This document shows, piece by piece, positions 48,134 through 56,891 of a DNA stretch of 64,000 bases; the first letter of the stretch is position 1, and every line of letters begins with the position of its first letter. Below the pieces are notes generated by a model. The model saw nothing but the letters and a program-made list of their open reading frames with translations, made no database searches and was not told the origin of the DNA. The translations under genes were made by a program, and so were the position numbers. Source of the DNA: Herbidospora solisilvae (GTDB taxonomy: Bacteria > Actinomycetota > Actinomycetes > Streptosporangiales > Streptosporangiaceae); assembly GCF_009901565.1 (NCBI RefSeq), contig NZ_WXEW01000003.1, forward strand, positions 683,312-747,311, written 5' to 3'.

Positions 48134-49411
48134 ATGAAGCGAACCCTGAGCGCGGGCGTTGTGGTGTTAGCGTTAACGGTTGCCGGGTGCGGCAGTGCGA
48201 CGCGCCCCGCGTCCACGCCGACCGAATCCGCTGGAGCCGCCGGAGCCGCGAGCAAGCTCGTGGTGTGGGACTGGAAGTCCGGTGAGCCCTACGCCGCGTC
48301 GTACATCGAGAAGGCGAAGGCCGACTTCGCCAAGAAGCACCCCAACGTCACCGTCGAGTTCGTGCCCCAGCCCTTCGAGCAGTACTACACGCTGCTCGGC
48401 GCGGCGATGCAGACCAAAACCGGGCCCGACGTCATGCTCTTCAACGGCGGCGGCCAGATCCGCGACCGGGCCGACTCGCTCCTGCCCCTCGACGAGTACG
48501 TCGCCGAGGACAAGTCGCGCCTGGCCGGCTGGGAGGCCTTCGCCAAGGACGGCAAGACCTACGGCGCCCCGGTGACCCTCCAGGGCCACCCGATCTACTA
48601 CAACAAGGCGCTCTACGAGAAGGCCGGCATCACCGCCCCCGCCACGACGTGGGACGAGTTCCTCGCCAACTGCGACAAGCTCAAGAAGGCGACCGGCGCC
48701 GCCTGCTTCGCCCTCGGCAACAAGGAGGGCATCGGCCCGCAGTTCTGGCTTTCCGGTATGGGCTCGGGCGTCCTGACGCCGGCCGAGTACGACGACTGGA
48801 TCGCCGGCAAGCGCGACTGGAAGTCCCCCCACGTCAAGAAGATCTTCGAGATGTTCAAGGAGACCGGGGACAAGAAGCTCAACAACGAGGGCGCCAACTC
48901 CACGGCGATGTTCACCGACATCTTCTCGGTCTTCAACACCGGCAAGGCCGCCCACATCATCGGCCTGATGTCCGACATCGGCCACTGGAAGGACTTCGGC
49001 GAGTTCATCGGCCCCGACAAGGTCGGCATCATGCTCGCCCCGGTCGTCACCGAAGGGGCCACGCCCAGCCTGCCCTACGACGGCGGCATCGGCTACGCGG
49101 TGGCCAAGTGGACGAAGGACCCCAAGGCCGCGGCCGACCTGGTCCGCTCGCTGACCACCACCGACGCCCTGTCGTCCTTCTCCGCCGAGGCGGGCGCCAT
49201 CGCGTCCGACACCACCATCTCGGCGCCGCAGGACGCCCCCGTCGTCGGCGAGATCGTGGCGCAGCTGAAGGCTGGCAAGCCGGCGCTGCACGTCGCGATG
49301 GACTCCAAGACCATCGACCTGATGGGCCGGCTGTCCCAGAAGCTGCTGAGCGGTTCGGCCACCGTCGACGAGGCGGTGGAGGAACTGGCCGCCTCCGACC
49401 AGGAGAACTGA
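48134..49411 (+). CDS. Sugar ABC transporter substrate-binding lipoprotein
   Basis: 425 aa extracellular solute-binding protein family 1. Lipoprotein signal with lipobox TVAGC and Cys19, then the usual ASKLVVWDWKSGEPY and PDVMLFNGGGQ segments. Leu12 and Leu14 are both coded by TTA, the rarest codon in such genomes, which in streptomycetes is read by the developmentally controlled bldA tRNA. The same bases form GTTAGCGTTAAC, a LacI-like palindrome. First gene of a six-gene operon; delivers an oligosaccharide or sugar acid to the two permeases. No ATPase is encoded, so a shared MsiK-type ATPase is expected. Confidence 0.93.
   Translation: MKRTLSAGVVVLALTVAGCGSATRPASTPTESAGAAGAASKLVVWDWKSGEPYAASYIEKAKADFAKKHPNVTVEFVPQPFEQYYTLLGAAMQTKTGPDVMLFNGGGQIRDRADSLLPLDEYVAEDKSRLAGWEAFAKDGKTYGAPVTLQGHPIYYNKALYEKAGITAPATTWDEFLANCDKLKKATGAACFALGNKEGIGPQFWLSGMGSGVLTPAEYDDWIAGKRDWKSPHVKKIFEMFKETGDKKLNNEGANSTAMFTDIFSVFNTGKAAHIIGLMSDIGHWKDFGEFIGPDKVGIMLAPVVTEGATPSLPYDGGIGYAVAKWTKDPKAAADLVRSLTTTDALSSFSAEAGAIASDTTISAPQDAPVVGEIVAQLKAGKPALHVAMDSKTIDLMGRLSQKLLSGSATVDEAVEELAASDQEN
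48166..48177. promoter_or_regulatory. LacI-type palindrome inside the signal peptide codons
   Basis: GTTAGCGTTAAC pairs at 10 of 12 positions and contains the two TTA codons of the lipoprotein gene. A relative (GTTAGCGCTACC) precedes the xylanase. Could be an intragenic roadblock operator or only a by-product of the TTA codons. Confidence 0.3.
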
Positions 49412-49415
49412 GCCG

Positions 49416-50384
49416 GTGCCGACGAGGAACACCTCACCGATGGTCCGCCCGGGAGCTTCCGGGCGGGCCGTCGAGGGAGGCGACAAGAGGGAGCGGGCCC
49501 GCCACGGCGCGGCCCGCCGCAGAGGGCGTTCCGAACGCTTCGCGCCGTACGTGTTGATCGCTCCGGCGGTGCTGATCATCGTGGCGCTGCGGCTCTACCC
49601 GCTCGTGCTGGGCGTCAACTTCTCCTTCACCGGAGACGGCGAGGCCAACGGCACGGCGGTCGGCTTCGCCAACTACCTGGAGCTGCTGGACGACCCGCTG
49701 TTCCAGACCGCGCTGGCCAACGTGGGGCTGCTGGTGCTGCTCCTGCCGGTCGCGGTCGCGATCCCGGGCCTGCTGGCGACGTTCATCTACCTGAAGGTGC
49801 CGGGCCACCGGTTCTTCCGCAGCGTGTACTTCTTCCCCGCGGTGTTGTCGCCGGTGATCGTCGGGGCCATCTTCAACCTCATGCTCGCCTTCGACGGGCC
49901 GCTCAACGAGTTCCTCGGAGCGGTCGGACTGGGTCCGGTCGACTGGCTGGGCGACCCGGGGGTGGCGAAGTTCGCCGTCGTCGGGGTGCAGATCTGGGCC
50001 ACGTTCGGCATGGCCCTGGTGGTGTTCCTGGCCGGGTTCGCCACCCTGGACTCCTCGCTGCTCGACGCCGCCCGCGTCGACGGCGCGTCGCTGCGCCAGA
50101 GCATCTGGCACGTCATCATCCCGAGCCTGAGCCAGACGATCCAGTTCGTCTTCGTCACGACGATGATCGGCATGCTGACCTCGATGTTCGGCCTGCTCTA
50201 CGTGATGACCAGCGGCGGGCCCGAGGGGTCGACCTACCTGCCGGAGTACTACATCTGGATTCAGCAGGGGCAGATGAACCGGCCCGCGCTCGCCTCGGCG
50301 GCCTCCACGGTCCTGTTCCTCATCATGCTCGTGGTGGGCCTGCTGCAGATCAGCGTGCTGCGCCGCGCGGGACGGGAGGACTGA
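49416..50384 (+). CDS. Sugar ABC transporter permease (MalF type)
   Basis: 322 aa, GTG start four bases after the lipoprotein gene. Arg-rich N-terminus, six membrane helices from residue 43, and the EAA loop DAARVDGASLRQSIWHVIIP that docks the ATPase. Shares one base (TGATG) with the next permease. Confidence 0.95.
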   Translation: MPTRNTSPMVRPGASGRAVEGGDKRERARHGAARRRGRSERFAPYVLIAPAVLIIVALRLYPLVLGVNFSFTGDGEANGTAVGFANYLELLDDPLFQTALANVGLLVLLLPVAVAIPGLLATFIYLKVPGHRFFRSVYFFPAVLSPVIVGAIFNLMLAFDGPLNEFLGAVGLGPVDWLGDPGVAKFAVVGVQIWATFGMALVVFLAGFATLDSSLLDAARVDGASLRQSIWHVIIPSLSQTIQFVFVTTMIGMLTSMFGLLYVMTSGGPEGSTYLPEYYIWIQQGQMNRPALASAASTVLFLIMLVVGLLQISVLRRAGRED

Positions 50385-51205
50385 TGCGGCGCCTCGCCAA
50401 GTGGGTGGTCGCCGTTCCGATGGCGATCCTGGCCCTGGCCACGATCTATCCGATCATCTTCACGGCCAACGTGGCCATGAAGACCCGGCGCGAGTACGTG
50501 CTCGACCGGTTCTCGCTGACCGAGTCGCTCCACTGGGACAACGTCGCCGCGGCGTGGAACAGCGTCGGCATGGCGCGCTACTTCGCCAACTCGCTCTTCG
50601 TGGTGGCGGCGTCGGTGTTCCTGCTGCTGCTCCTGGGCTCGATGGCCGGCTTCGCGCTGAGCAGGTTGCCGTTCCGCGGGTCGAAGGCCCTGTTCATCGG
50701 CTGCCTGGCCGCGTTGTTCATCCCGTTCCAGGTGATCATGGTGCCGCTGTCGCGGGTCATGGCCGACACGGGTCTCATCGACACCTACCCGGGGCTGATC
50801 CTCGCCTACGTGGCCCAGTTCCTGCCGTTCACCGTGTTCCTCATGACCAGCTACTACCGGTCGGTCCCCAAGGAGATCGTGGACGCGGCCCGCATCGACG
50901 GCAACACCGTCTACGGCGTCTACCGCCGGATCATGGTGCCCATCGGCCGGCCCGCGTTGTTGTCGGTCGGCATCCTGGACGCCCTGTTCTGCTGGAACGA
51001 CGTGCTCATCGCGCTGCTGATGATGCCGTCGGCCGACCACCGCACCCTCATGGTCGGGGTCACCTCCCTGCGCGGCCAGTACACCGACAACGTCCCGACC
51101 TTCGCGGCCGGGGTGCTGATCGCCGCCGTGCCCGTCCTGCTCGTCTATCTGTTCCTCCAGCGTCAAATCGCCGACGGTGTGACCGCCGGTTCCACGAAGG
51201 GCTGA
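50384..51205 (+). CDS. Sugar ABC transporter permease (MalG type)
   Basis: 273 aa, six helices, EAA loop IVDAARIDGNTVYGVYRRIM. Forms the channel with the preceding permease. Ends one base before the enolase-superfamily gene, so import and metabolism are co-expressed. Confidence 0.95.
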   Translation: MRRLAKWVVAVPMAILALATIYPIIFTANVAMKTRREYVLDRFSLTESLHWDNVAAAWNSVGMARYFANSLFVVAASVFLLLLLGSMAGFALSRLPFRGSKALFIGCLAALFIPFQVIMVPLSRVMADTGLIDTYPGLILAYVAQFLPFTVFLMTSYYRSVPKEIVDAARIDGNTVYGVYRRIMVPIGRPALLSVGILDALFCWNDVLIALLMMPSADHRTLMVGVTSLRGQYTDNVPTFAAGVLIAAVPVLLVYLFLQRQIADGVTAGSTKG

Positions 51206-51206
51206 C

Positions 51207-52358
51207 ATGCGCATCTCGGGGTATCGCGCGTTGACCACCGTCCATGACTGGGGCCGTCCCGTGGGGGACGCCAACGGTCTCTACGCCGACGGGGTCGTCC
51301 AGGTCCCGATCGTCGTCGTCGAGACCGACGAGGGCATAACCGGCGTCGGCATGGGCCCGCACGTGGAGATCGACTCGATCTTCTCCGCGCTGGAGGGGGA
51401 GGACCCCCGCGGCGTGACGGCGCTCTACGACCGCATGCTGCGGCGGACCTTCAAGGCCGGCCACGCCGGGACCGTGTTCGGCACCATCGGCGCGCTCGAC
51501 ACGGCCCTGTGGGACATCAAGGCCAAGGCGGCCGGCGAACCGCTGTGGCGCCTGCTCGGCGGGCGCGACCGCCGGGTGCCCGCCTACGCCTCCGGCCTGG
51601 ACATCGGCCTGGACGACGCCGGGCTGGTCAGCCTGTACAAGGAGTACGCCGAACGCGGCCTGCGCGCCGCCAAGCTCAAGGGCGGCCTGGACGTCGACCG
51701 CGACCGCGACCGCCTGACCCTCGTCCGCGACGTGCTGACCGAGGCCGGGAACGGCGCCCGGCCGGGGCTGATGCTCGACGCCAACGAGGCCTGGTCGCGC
51801 AAGCAGGCGGTCCGCCACGTGGCCGAGCTGGAACGCACCCTCGATCTGACCTGGATCGAGGAGCCGGTCCGGCGCTGGGACGCCGACGGCCTGGCGGCGG
51901 TGGGCCGGGGTGTGCGCGCCGCCGTCGCCACGGGTGAGAACCTCACGGGGCTGGAGCAGTTCCGGCCCCTGATCACGGCCGGGGCCGTCGACGTCGTGCA
52001 GACGGCGGCGGTCTGGGGGGTCACCCACTTCCTGCGCGTGTCGGCGCTGGCGCACGCCTACGACCTGCCGGTCAGTCCGATCGGCACCACGCCGTTCGGC
52101 CTGCTGCACGCCGCCACGTCGGTGCCGAACCACCTGGTCACCGAGTTGCAGGACCTCCGGCCGCCCACCGGGCTCAACCTCGACGTGTCCATCGAGGACG
52201 GCGCGTTCATCCTCGGCGACACGCCGGGGGCGGGCGTCACGCTCGACGAGGACGCGATCAGGGCGGTCACCGGCGGCCCGTTCACCCGCGCCTACGACAG
52301 CCCCGCCGTCCGTCCCGGGCTGGCCGGACTGCGGTTGCTGGCTCCCCGCGTGCACTGA
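51207..52358 (+). CDS. Enolase-superfamily (mandelate racemase/muconate lactonizing-like) protein, altered active site
   Basis: 383 aa. Capping domain 1-120, barrel 125-340. Base motif K156-L-K158 (AAKLKGG), metal ligands Asp191 (MLDANEAW), Glu218 (WIEEP) and Glu244 (ATGENL) are present. The usual His-Asp dyad is not: where most mandelate-racemase-group members have Q-P-D and later P-H-G, this one reads QTAAVWGV and SPIGTTP. So it may use only the lysine base, as for an epimerase or one-base dehydratase. The operon (lactonase-like amidohydrolase, sugar uptake) favours a sugar-acid substrate such as a fuconate-type acid, but this is inference. Confidence 0.85.
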   Translation: MRISGYRALTTVHDWGRPVGDANGLYADGVVQVPIVVVETDEGITGVGMGPHVEIDSIFSALEGEDPRGVTALYDRMLRRTFKAGHAGTVFGTIGALDTALWDIKAKAAGEPLWRLLGGRDRRVPAYASGLDIGLDDAGLVSLYKEYAERGLRAAKLKGGLDVDRDRDRLTLVRDVLTEAGNGARPGLMLDANEAWSRKQAVRHVAELERTLDLTWIEEPVRRWDADGLAAVGRGVRAAVATGENLTGLEQFRPLITAGAVDVVQTAAVWGVTHFLRVSALAHAYDLPVSPIGTTPFGLLHAATSVPNHLVTELQDLRPPTGLNLDVSIEDGAFILGDTPGAGVTLDEDAIRAVTGGPFTRAYDSPAVRPGLAGLRLLAPRVH

Positions 52359-52393
52359 CGTCGCCGCGTCCGTACCGGAAGGAAGGATCTGCC

Positions 52394-55204
52394 GTGTCTC
52401 TCTCACCCGTGGTCGTCACCGTCGCCCCCACCGGCGCCGCGAACGCCGACGACGCCGGGCCCGGCAGGCGGAGCCGGCCGCTCGCGACCCTGGGCGAGGC
52501 GCGGCGCAGGGTGCGCGCCGCCCTCGCCCAGGGGCACCTCGACGTGACCGTGGAACTCCTCGACGGCGTGCACCGGCTGACCGCGCCGCTGCGGCTGGAC
52601 GCGGCCGACTCCGGCCGCGACGGCCACCCGGTGATCTGGACGGCGGCCCGCGGCGCCGAGCCCGTGATCAGCGGCGCCGTCGCCGTCACCGGGTGGGAGC
52701 CCGACGGCCCGGCGACCGGCGTGCACCGGGCCCGGGTGGAGGCCGGCGCCGACAGCCGCCAGCTCTACGTCGACGGCGCGCTCGCCCGGCGGGCCCGGAT
52801 GAGGCTGCCGCGCGAGCACGTCACGCTGACCGCCACCGGCCTCACCCTGGACGACCCGGCGCTGGCGTGGCTGGCCGGCCTGCCCGACCAGGGCCGCGTC
52901 GAGTTCCAGGCGACGTCGGCGTTCACCAACCGGTTCGCCCCCGTCGAGCGGATCACCGGGACGACCGTCGTCATGCGGCAACCGGCGTGGGACAACAACA
53001 CCTACGGCTACGACACCCTCCAGGCGCCGATGCGCGTCCCGGAGTTCTTCCTGGTCAACTCCCGCAGCTTCCTGGACGAACCCGGCGAGTGGTACCTGGA
53101 CCCCGCCTCGGGCACGCTGTACTACCGGCCGCTCCCGGGGCAGGACATGGCCACGGCGCGGGTCGAGCTGCCGCGCCTGGAGTCGCTGCTGGAGGTCGGC
53201 GGCACGTACGACGAACCGGTCCGCAACCTGCGGTTCGAGAACCTGACCTTCACCGGCACCACGTGGTTGCGCCCGTCGTCCTCCGACGGATACGCCAACC
53301 AGCAGACCGGCGCCTTCATCGCCGGCCCGCAGCCGCACCGCCCGGCCGACGCGTTCGCCACGTGCGCGGTCGGCTGCGCGGGGTTCGAGGCCTCCCGCGA
53401 CGGCTGGTTCCAGGTGCCGGGGGCGGTCCAGGTGTCGGCGGCCGAGGACGTCGCCTTCGCCGGATGCACGTTCGTCAACCTCGGTTCGGTCGCCCTCGGC
53501 ATCGGCAACGACGCGAACGCGCACGCCACCGGCGTCGGCCTGGGCGCGCGCCGGATCACGGTCACCGGCGGCGTCTTCACCGCCAACGCCGGAGGCGGCA
53601 TCACGGTCGGCGGCGTGCGCCCGGACGCGCACCACCCCTCCGACCCGCGCATGGTCAACAGCGACATCGTGATCAGCGACAACCGCGTCTTCGCGACGGC
53701 GGTCGACTACCTCGACCACGCCGGCGTCTTCGCCAGCTACGTCACCCGGCTCACCATCGCCCACAACTACGTCGCCGAGCTGCCCTACTCGGGCATCGCC
53801 CTCGGCTACGGCTGGGGCGCCAACGACCCGGGCGGCAGCCTCGACTACCTCGCCCGCGGCCTGTACGACTTCCGCCCCGTCTACGACACCCCCACGACGA
53901 TGCGGGACGTCCACGTGGTCGGCAACCACGTCCGCGACGTGGTGCGGACGATGGCCGGCGGCGGCGCCCTCTACACGCTCTCGGCGATACCGGGCGGCGT
54001 CCTGGAGGAGAACTACTGCGAGAAGAGCGGCCAGTACGGCATCTACTTCGACGAGGCCTCCCGCCACCTGACCGTGCGCCGCAACGTCTTCGCAGACACC
54101 GCCGGCCCGTGGGCGCACGCCAACATCGCCAACGGCAACCGCACCGGCGACCTGACCTTGACCGGCAACCACGTCACCAACCCGGCCGTCACCGGCATCG
54201 CCGACGGCCGCCGGGGCGACGTCCTGCGCGACAACGTGACCGTCACGCCGGAGACCGTCTCGGTGGAGGCCGCCCGGGTGATGTACGACGCCGGTCCCAC
54301 CGGCGACCACCGCGGCCCGCCGGACCCGGGGCGGCCCCCTTTCGGCGTGTCCCTGGCGGCCGACCCGCCCGTGCTCGACGCGGGGGAGACGGCGGTCGTC
54401 ACGGTGGACGTGCGGAACCTGAGTGATCGCCGGGCGTCGGCGGTGACCGTCGCGCTGGTCGTCCCCGACGGCTGGCGGGCCGAACGCGCCGGCCGGCCGG
54501 TGCGGTGCGGGCTGGACTCCGGGGCGTCCGGCACGGAGCGCTGGAAGGTCACCGCGCCCGCGTCGGCCCGCGTCCCCGTGGGGTCGGCCGTGGTGAAGGC
54601 GGTCGTGTCCGGATGGGCCGACCTGGCCGGGGCGGAGGTGGTCCGGTCGCTCACGCTCACCGCGCTGAACCCGCTCACGTCGCTGAAGTCACAGGGCTCG
54701 GTGTCCAGCCGGTTCGCCGAGGCCGGTTCCCGGTACGCCATCATGATCGCCGAGCCCGGGTCGCCCGACGAGTACGGCGTCGTCTACCGCGACGGCGTGG
54801 CCGGCCCCTCGGCCGTCATCACGGCCCGGGTCACCCACCTCGACCCCGCCGACCCCCGGGCCGAGGCCGGCGTCGTGCTGCGCGACGACCTCTCCGGCTG
54901 CTCGCGCGGCCACGCGGCCATGGTCGCCACGCCCGGCGAGGGCGTGGCCTTCCGGTGGGACGCCGACGGCGACGGCCGGCTCGACTCGGCCGGGTCGGTC
55001 CCGGACATCGGGGCGCCGGTCTGGGTGCGGCTGGTGCGCTCGGGCGACCAGGTCAGCGGCTACTACTCTCGCAGCGGCACCACGTGGATCAAGGTCGGCC
55101 CGACCGCCGACATCACGGGCGCCCACCGGCAGGACGCGGGCCTGACGGCCACGGCACGCGCGGGTTGGTTCGGATTCAGCGACTTCAGTGTGAGGCAGGC
55201 ATGA
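52394..55204 (+). CDS. Cytoplasmic beta-helix enzyme (GH141-like) with NEW3-like and C-terminal beta-sandwich domains
   Basis: 936 aa from GTG 52394 (GGAAGG upstream). No signal peptide: it starts MSLSPVVVTVAPTGAANADD. Residues ~10-640 are a paralogue of the secreted protein at 44809, sharing VELLDGVHRLTAPLRLDAAD, PGEWYLDPASGTLYYRP, GIGNDANA, HHPSDPRMVN and GYGWGANDPGG. Then come a NEW3-like Ig domain (~655-765, VVTVDVRNLSDRRASAVTVA) and a beta-sandwich of the laminin-G/DUF1349 kind (~770-936). Inside an uptake operon it should act on imported oligosaccharides. Overlaps the next gene by four bases. Confidence 0.85.
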   Translation: MSLSPVVVTVAPTGAANADDAGPGRRSRPLATLGEARRRVRAALAQGHLDVTVELLDGVHRLTAPLRLDAADSGRDGHPVIWTAARGAEPVISGAVAVTGWEPDGPATGVHRARVEAGADSRQLYVDGALARRARMRLPREHVTLTATGLTLDDPALAWLAGLPDQGRVEFQATSAFTNRFAPVERITGTTVVMRQPAWDNNTYGYDTLQAPMRVPEFFLVNSRSFLDEPGEWYLDPASGTLYYRPLPGQDMATARVELPRLESLLEVGGTYDEPVRNLRFENLTFTGTTWLRPSSSDGYANQQTGAFIAGPQPHRPADAFATCAVGCAGFEASRDGWFQVPGAVQVSAAEDVAFAGCTFVNLGSVALGIGNDANAHATGVGLGARRITVTGGVFTANAGGGITVGGVRPDAHHPSDPRMVNSDIVISDNRVFATAVDYLDHAGVFASYVTRLTIAHNYVAELPYSGIALGYGWGANDPGGSLDYLARGLYDFRPVYDTPTTMRDVHVVGNHVRDVVRTMAGGGALYTLSAIPGGVLEENYCEKSGQYGIYFDEASRHLTVRRNVFADTAGPWAHANIANGNRTGDLTLTGNHVTNPAVTGIADGRRGDVLRDNVTVTPETVSVEAARVMYDAGPTGDHRGPPDPGRPPFGVSLAADPPVLDAGETAVVTVDVRNLSDRRASAVTVALVVPDGWRAERAGRPVRCGLDSGASGTERWKVTAPASARVPVGSAVVKAVVSGWADLAGAEVVRSLTLTALNPLTSLKSQGSVSSRFAEAGSRYAIMIAEPGSPDEYGVVYRDGVAGPSAVITARVTHLDPADPRAEAGVVLRDDLSGCSRGHAAMVATPGEGVAFRWDADGDGRLDSAGSVPDIGAPVWVRLVRSGDQVSGYYSRSGTTWIKVGPTADITGAHRQDAGLTATARAGWFGFSDFSVRQA

Positions 55205-56049
55205 GCAACTCCGTCGTCGACGCCCATCACCACCTCTGGGACCTGTCCCGGCGTCCCCAGGACTGGCTGACCTCCCCCGAGATGAAGGTCCTGCTGCGCG
55301 ACTTCTCCCCGGCCGACTACGCCGCCACCGCCGCCGAGGCGGGGGTGAGCCGGTCGGTCCTGGTGCAGGTGCTGGCCGACGCTGACGAGACGCGCGAGTT
55401 CCTCCTCACGGCGGCCGGGTCGGAGACCATCGCCGCCGTGGTCGGTTGGGCCGACCTGACCCGGCCCGATCTGCCGGAGGAGCTCGCCGCGCTGGCCGCC
55501 TCCCCGGGCGGCGGGTTGCTGCGCGGCATCCGCCACCTCGTGCAGGCCGAACCCGACCCGGCCTGGCTCGCCCGCGACGACGTGCGCGCGGGCCTGCGCC
55601 ATGTGGCCTCGGCCGGGCTCACCTACGACCTGCTGGTGACGCCCCACCAGCTTCCGGCCGCGATCGAGACCGTGCGGGCCCTGCCCCACCTCGGCTTCGT
55701 GCTCGACCACCTGGCCAAACCGGCCATCGCCGCCGGGGAGCTGGAGTCGTGGGCGGTCCTGCTGCGGCGGCTGGCCGCCGAGCCGAACGTGACGGCCAAG
55801 CTCTCCGGCCTCATCACCGAGGCCGACCGGGAGCACTGGGACGCCGACGGCCTGCGGCCCTACGTGGAGGTCGCGATCGACGCGTTCGGCCCCGACCGGC
55901 TGATGTTCGGCTCCGACTGGCCCGTCTGCCTGCTCGCCGGGTCGCTGCCCCGGTGGACCGACACCGTGCGGACCCTGCTGGCCGGGTTGTCGGAGACGGA
56001 ACGGCAGGCGATCTTCAGCGGAACGGCCGAGCGCGTGTACCGCCTGTAA
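55201..56049 (+). CDS. Amidohydrolase of the L-fuconolactonase / sugar-lactonase group (COG3618)
   Basis: 282 aa from ATG 55201, coupled to the preceding stop (ATGA). VDAHHHLWD (7-14) at the N-terminus, LVQVLAD, LRGIRHLVQAEPD, LDHLAKP and LMFGSDWPVCLLAG are the blocks of the fuconolactonase/rhamnonolactonase group, which opens sugar lactones to aldonic acids. In the operon it would act just before the enolase-superfamily protein: lactone to acid, then acid to a 2-keto-3-deoxy product. The sugar dehydrogenase that makes the lactone is not in the operon. Confidence 0.87.
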   Translation: MSNSVVDAHHHLWDLSRRPQDWLTSPEMKVLLRDFSPADYAATAAEAGVSRSVLVQVLADADETREFLLTAAGSETIAAVVGWADLTRPDLPEELAALAASPGGGLLRGIRHLVQAEPDPAWLARDDVRAGLRHVASAGLTYDLLVTPHQLPAAIETVRALPHLGFVLDHLAKPAIAAGELESWAVLLRRLAAEPNVTAKLSGLITEADREHWDADGLRPYVEVAIDAFGPDRLMFGSDWPVCLLAGSLPRWTDTVRTLLAGLSETERQAIFSGTAERVYRL

Positions 56050-56057
56050 ACCACCTG

Positions 56058-56072
56058 ATTCGTATGACGTCT
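56058..56072 (+). promoter_or_regulatory. Second copy of the 15-bp FadR-type operator
   Basis: ATTCGTATGACGTCT is the exact reverse complement of 48058-48072. It lies 42 bases before the second FadR-type gene, so that gene probably belongs to the same regulon and may control itself. Confidence 0.75.
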
Positions 56073-56113
56073 AGACTCATCGCACACGTGCGTGGGGGTC
56101 AGCTGGAGGGGAC

Positions 56114-56884
56114 ATGGCGGCATCTCGGAGGGCGTCCGCGGGCACCGGGCCGTCTCCGGACTGGACGAAACGACCGGCCAACCTCGCCCAGGCGCTCACA
56201 GGGGAGCTCGTCGACCGCATCGTCCGCGGGGTGCACGCCCCCGGAACCCCGCTGCCGCCCGAACCGGCGTTGTGCGAGTCCTTCTCCGTCAGCCGGACCG
56301 TCGTCCGGGAGGCGGTGAAGGTCCTGCAGGAGAAGGGGCTGGTCCAGGTGCGGCAGGGCAGCGGCACCATCGTCACCCCGTCCAGCGAGTGGAACATGCT
56401 CGACGAACTCGTGCTGGGCGCGACCATCGCCCAGGACGACGGCATCACCGTGCTCGACGACCTGGTCGTCACGCGGCGCCTGCTGGAGTCCGACATGGCC
56501 CACGTGGCCGCCCGCGTCGCCGACCGCGAGATCGTCGAACGCCTCCGCGTCCTCGTCGACCGCATGGACGAACTGGTCGGCGACCCCGTCGCCTACGCCG
56601 ACTACGACCGCGCCTTCCACGACACGATCATGCGGGCGTCCGGCAACCGCATCGCGCGGGCGGTGGTGCGGCAGCTGGAGAGCCAGGTGATCAACACCTC
56701 GCGCTACACGGGCCGCACTGAACGCGCGTTGTGCGTGGCCTCCAACCTCGGCCACCGGCGGGTCTACGAGCGCATCGCCCTCGGCGACCCCGAAGGGGCC
56801 TCCGAGGCGATGTTCACCCACATCACCGAGGCCTGGCTGGTCCGCCGGGGCGGTCCGGGCGAGCCCGTGCGCCTGCGGCGCTGA
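56114..56884 (+). CDS. FadR-subfamily GntR regulator (second)
   Basis: 256 aa. Winged helix about 25-95 (LPPEPALCESFSVSRTVVRE, VKVLQEKGLVQVRQGSGTIV) and FCD domain (110-240; DYDRAFHDTIMRASGNR). It ends the ABC/GH141 locus, downstream of its own copy of the shared operator. Two FadR-type proteins flanking one operon suggests they sense different intermediates or act in opposition. Confidence 0.92.
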   Translation: MAASRRASAGTGPSPDWTKRPANLAQALTGELVDRIVRGVHAPGTPLPPEPALCESFSVSRTVVREAVKVLQEKGLVQVRQGSGTIVTPSSEWNMLDELVLGATIAQDDGITVLDDLVVTRRLLESDMAHVAARVADREIVERLRVLVDRMDELVGDPVAYADYDRAFHDTIMRASGNRIARAVVRQLESQVINTSRYTGRTERALCVASNLGHRRVYERIALGDPEGASEAMFTHITEAWLVRRGGPGEPVRLRR

Positions 56885-56891
56885 ACGGGTC

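Noticed and set aside
52394-55204. Secreted status for the second GH141-like protein
   Set aside because: No hydrophobic N-terminal segment, and the operon context is cytoplasmic metabolism.
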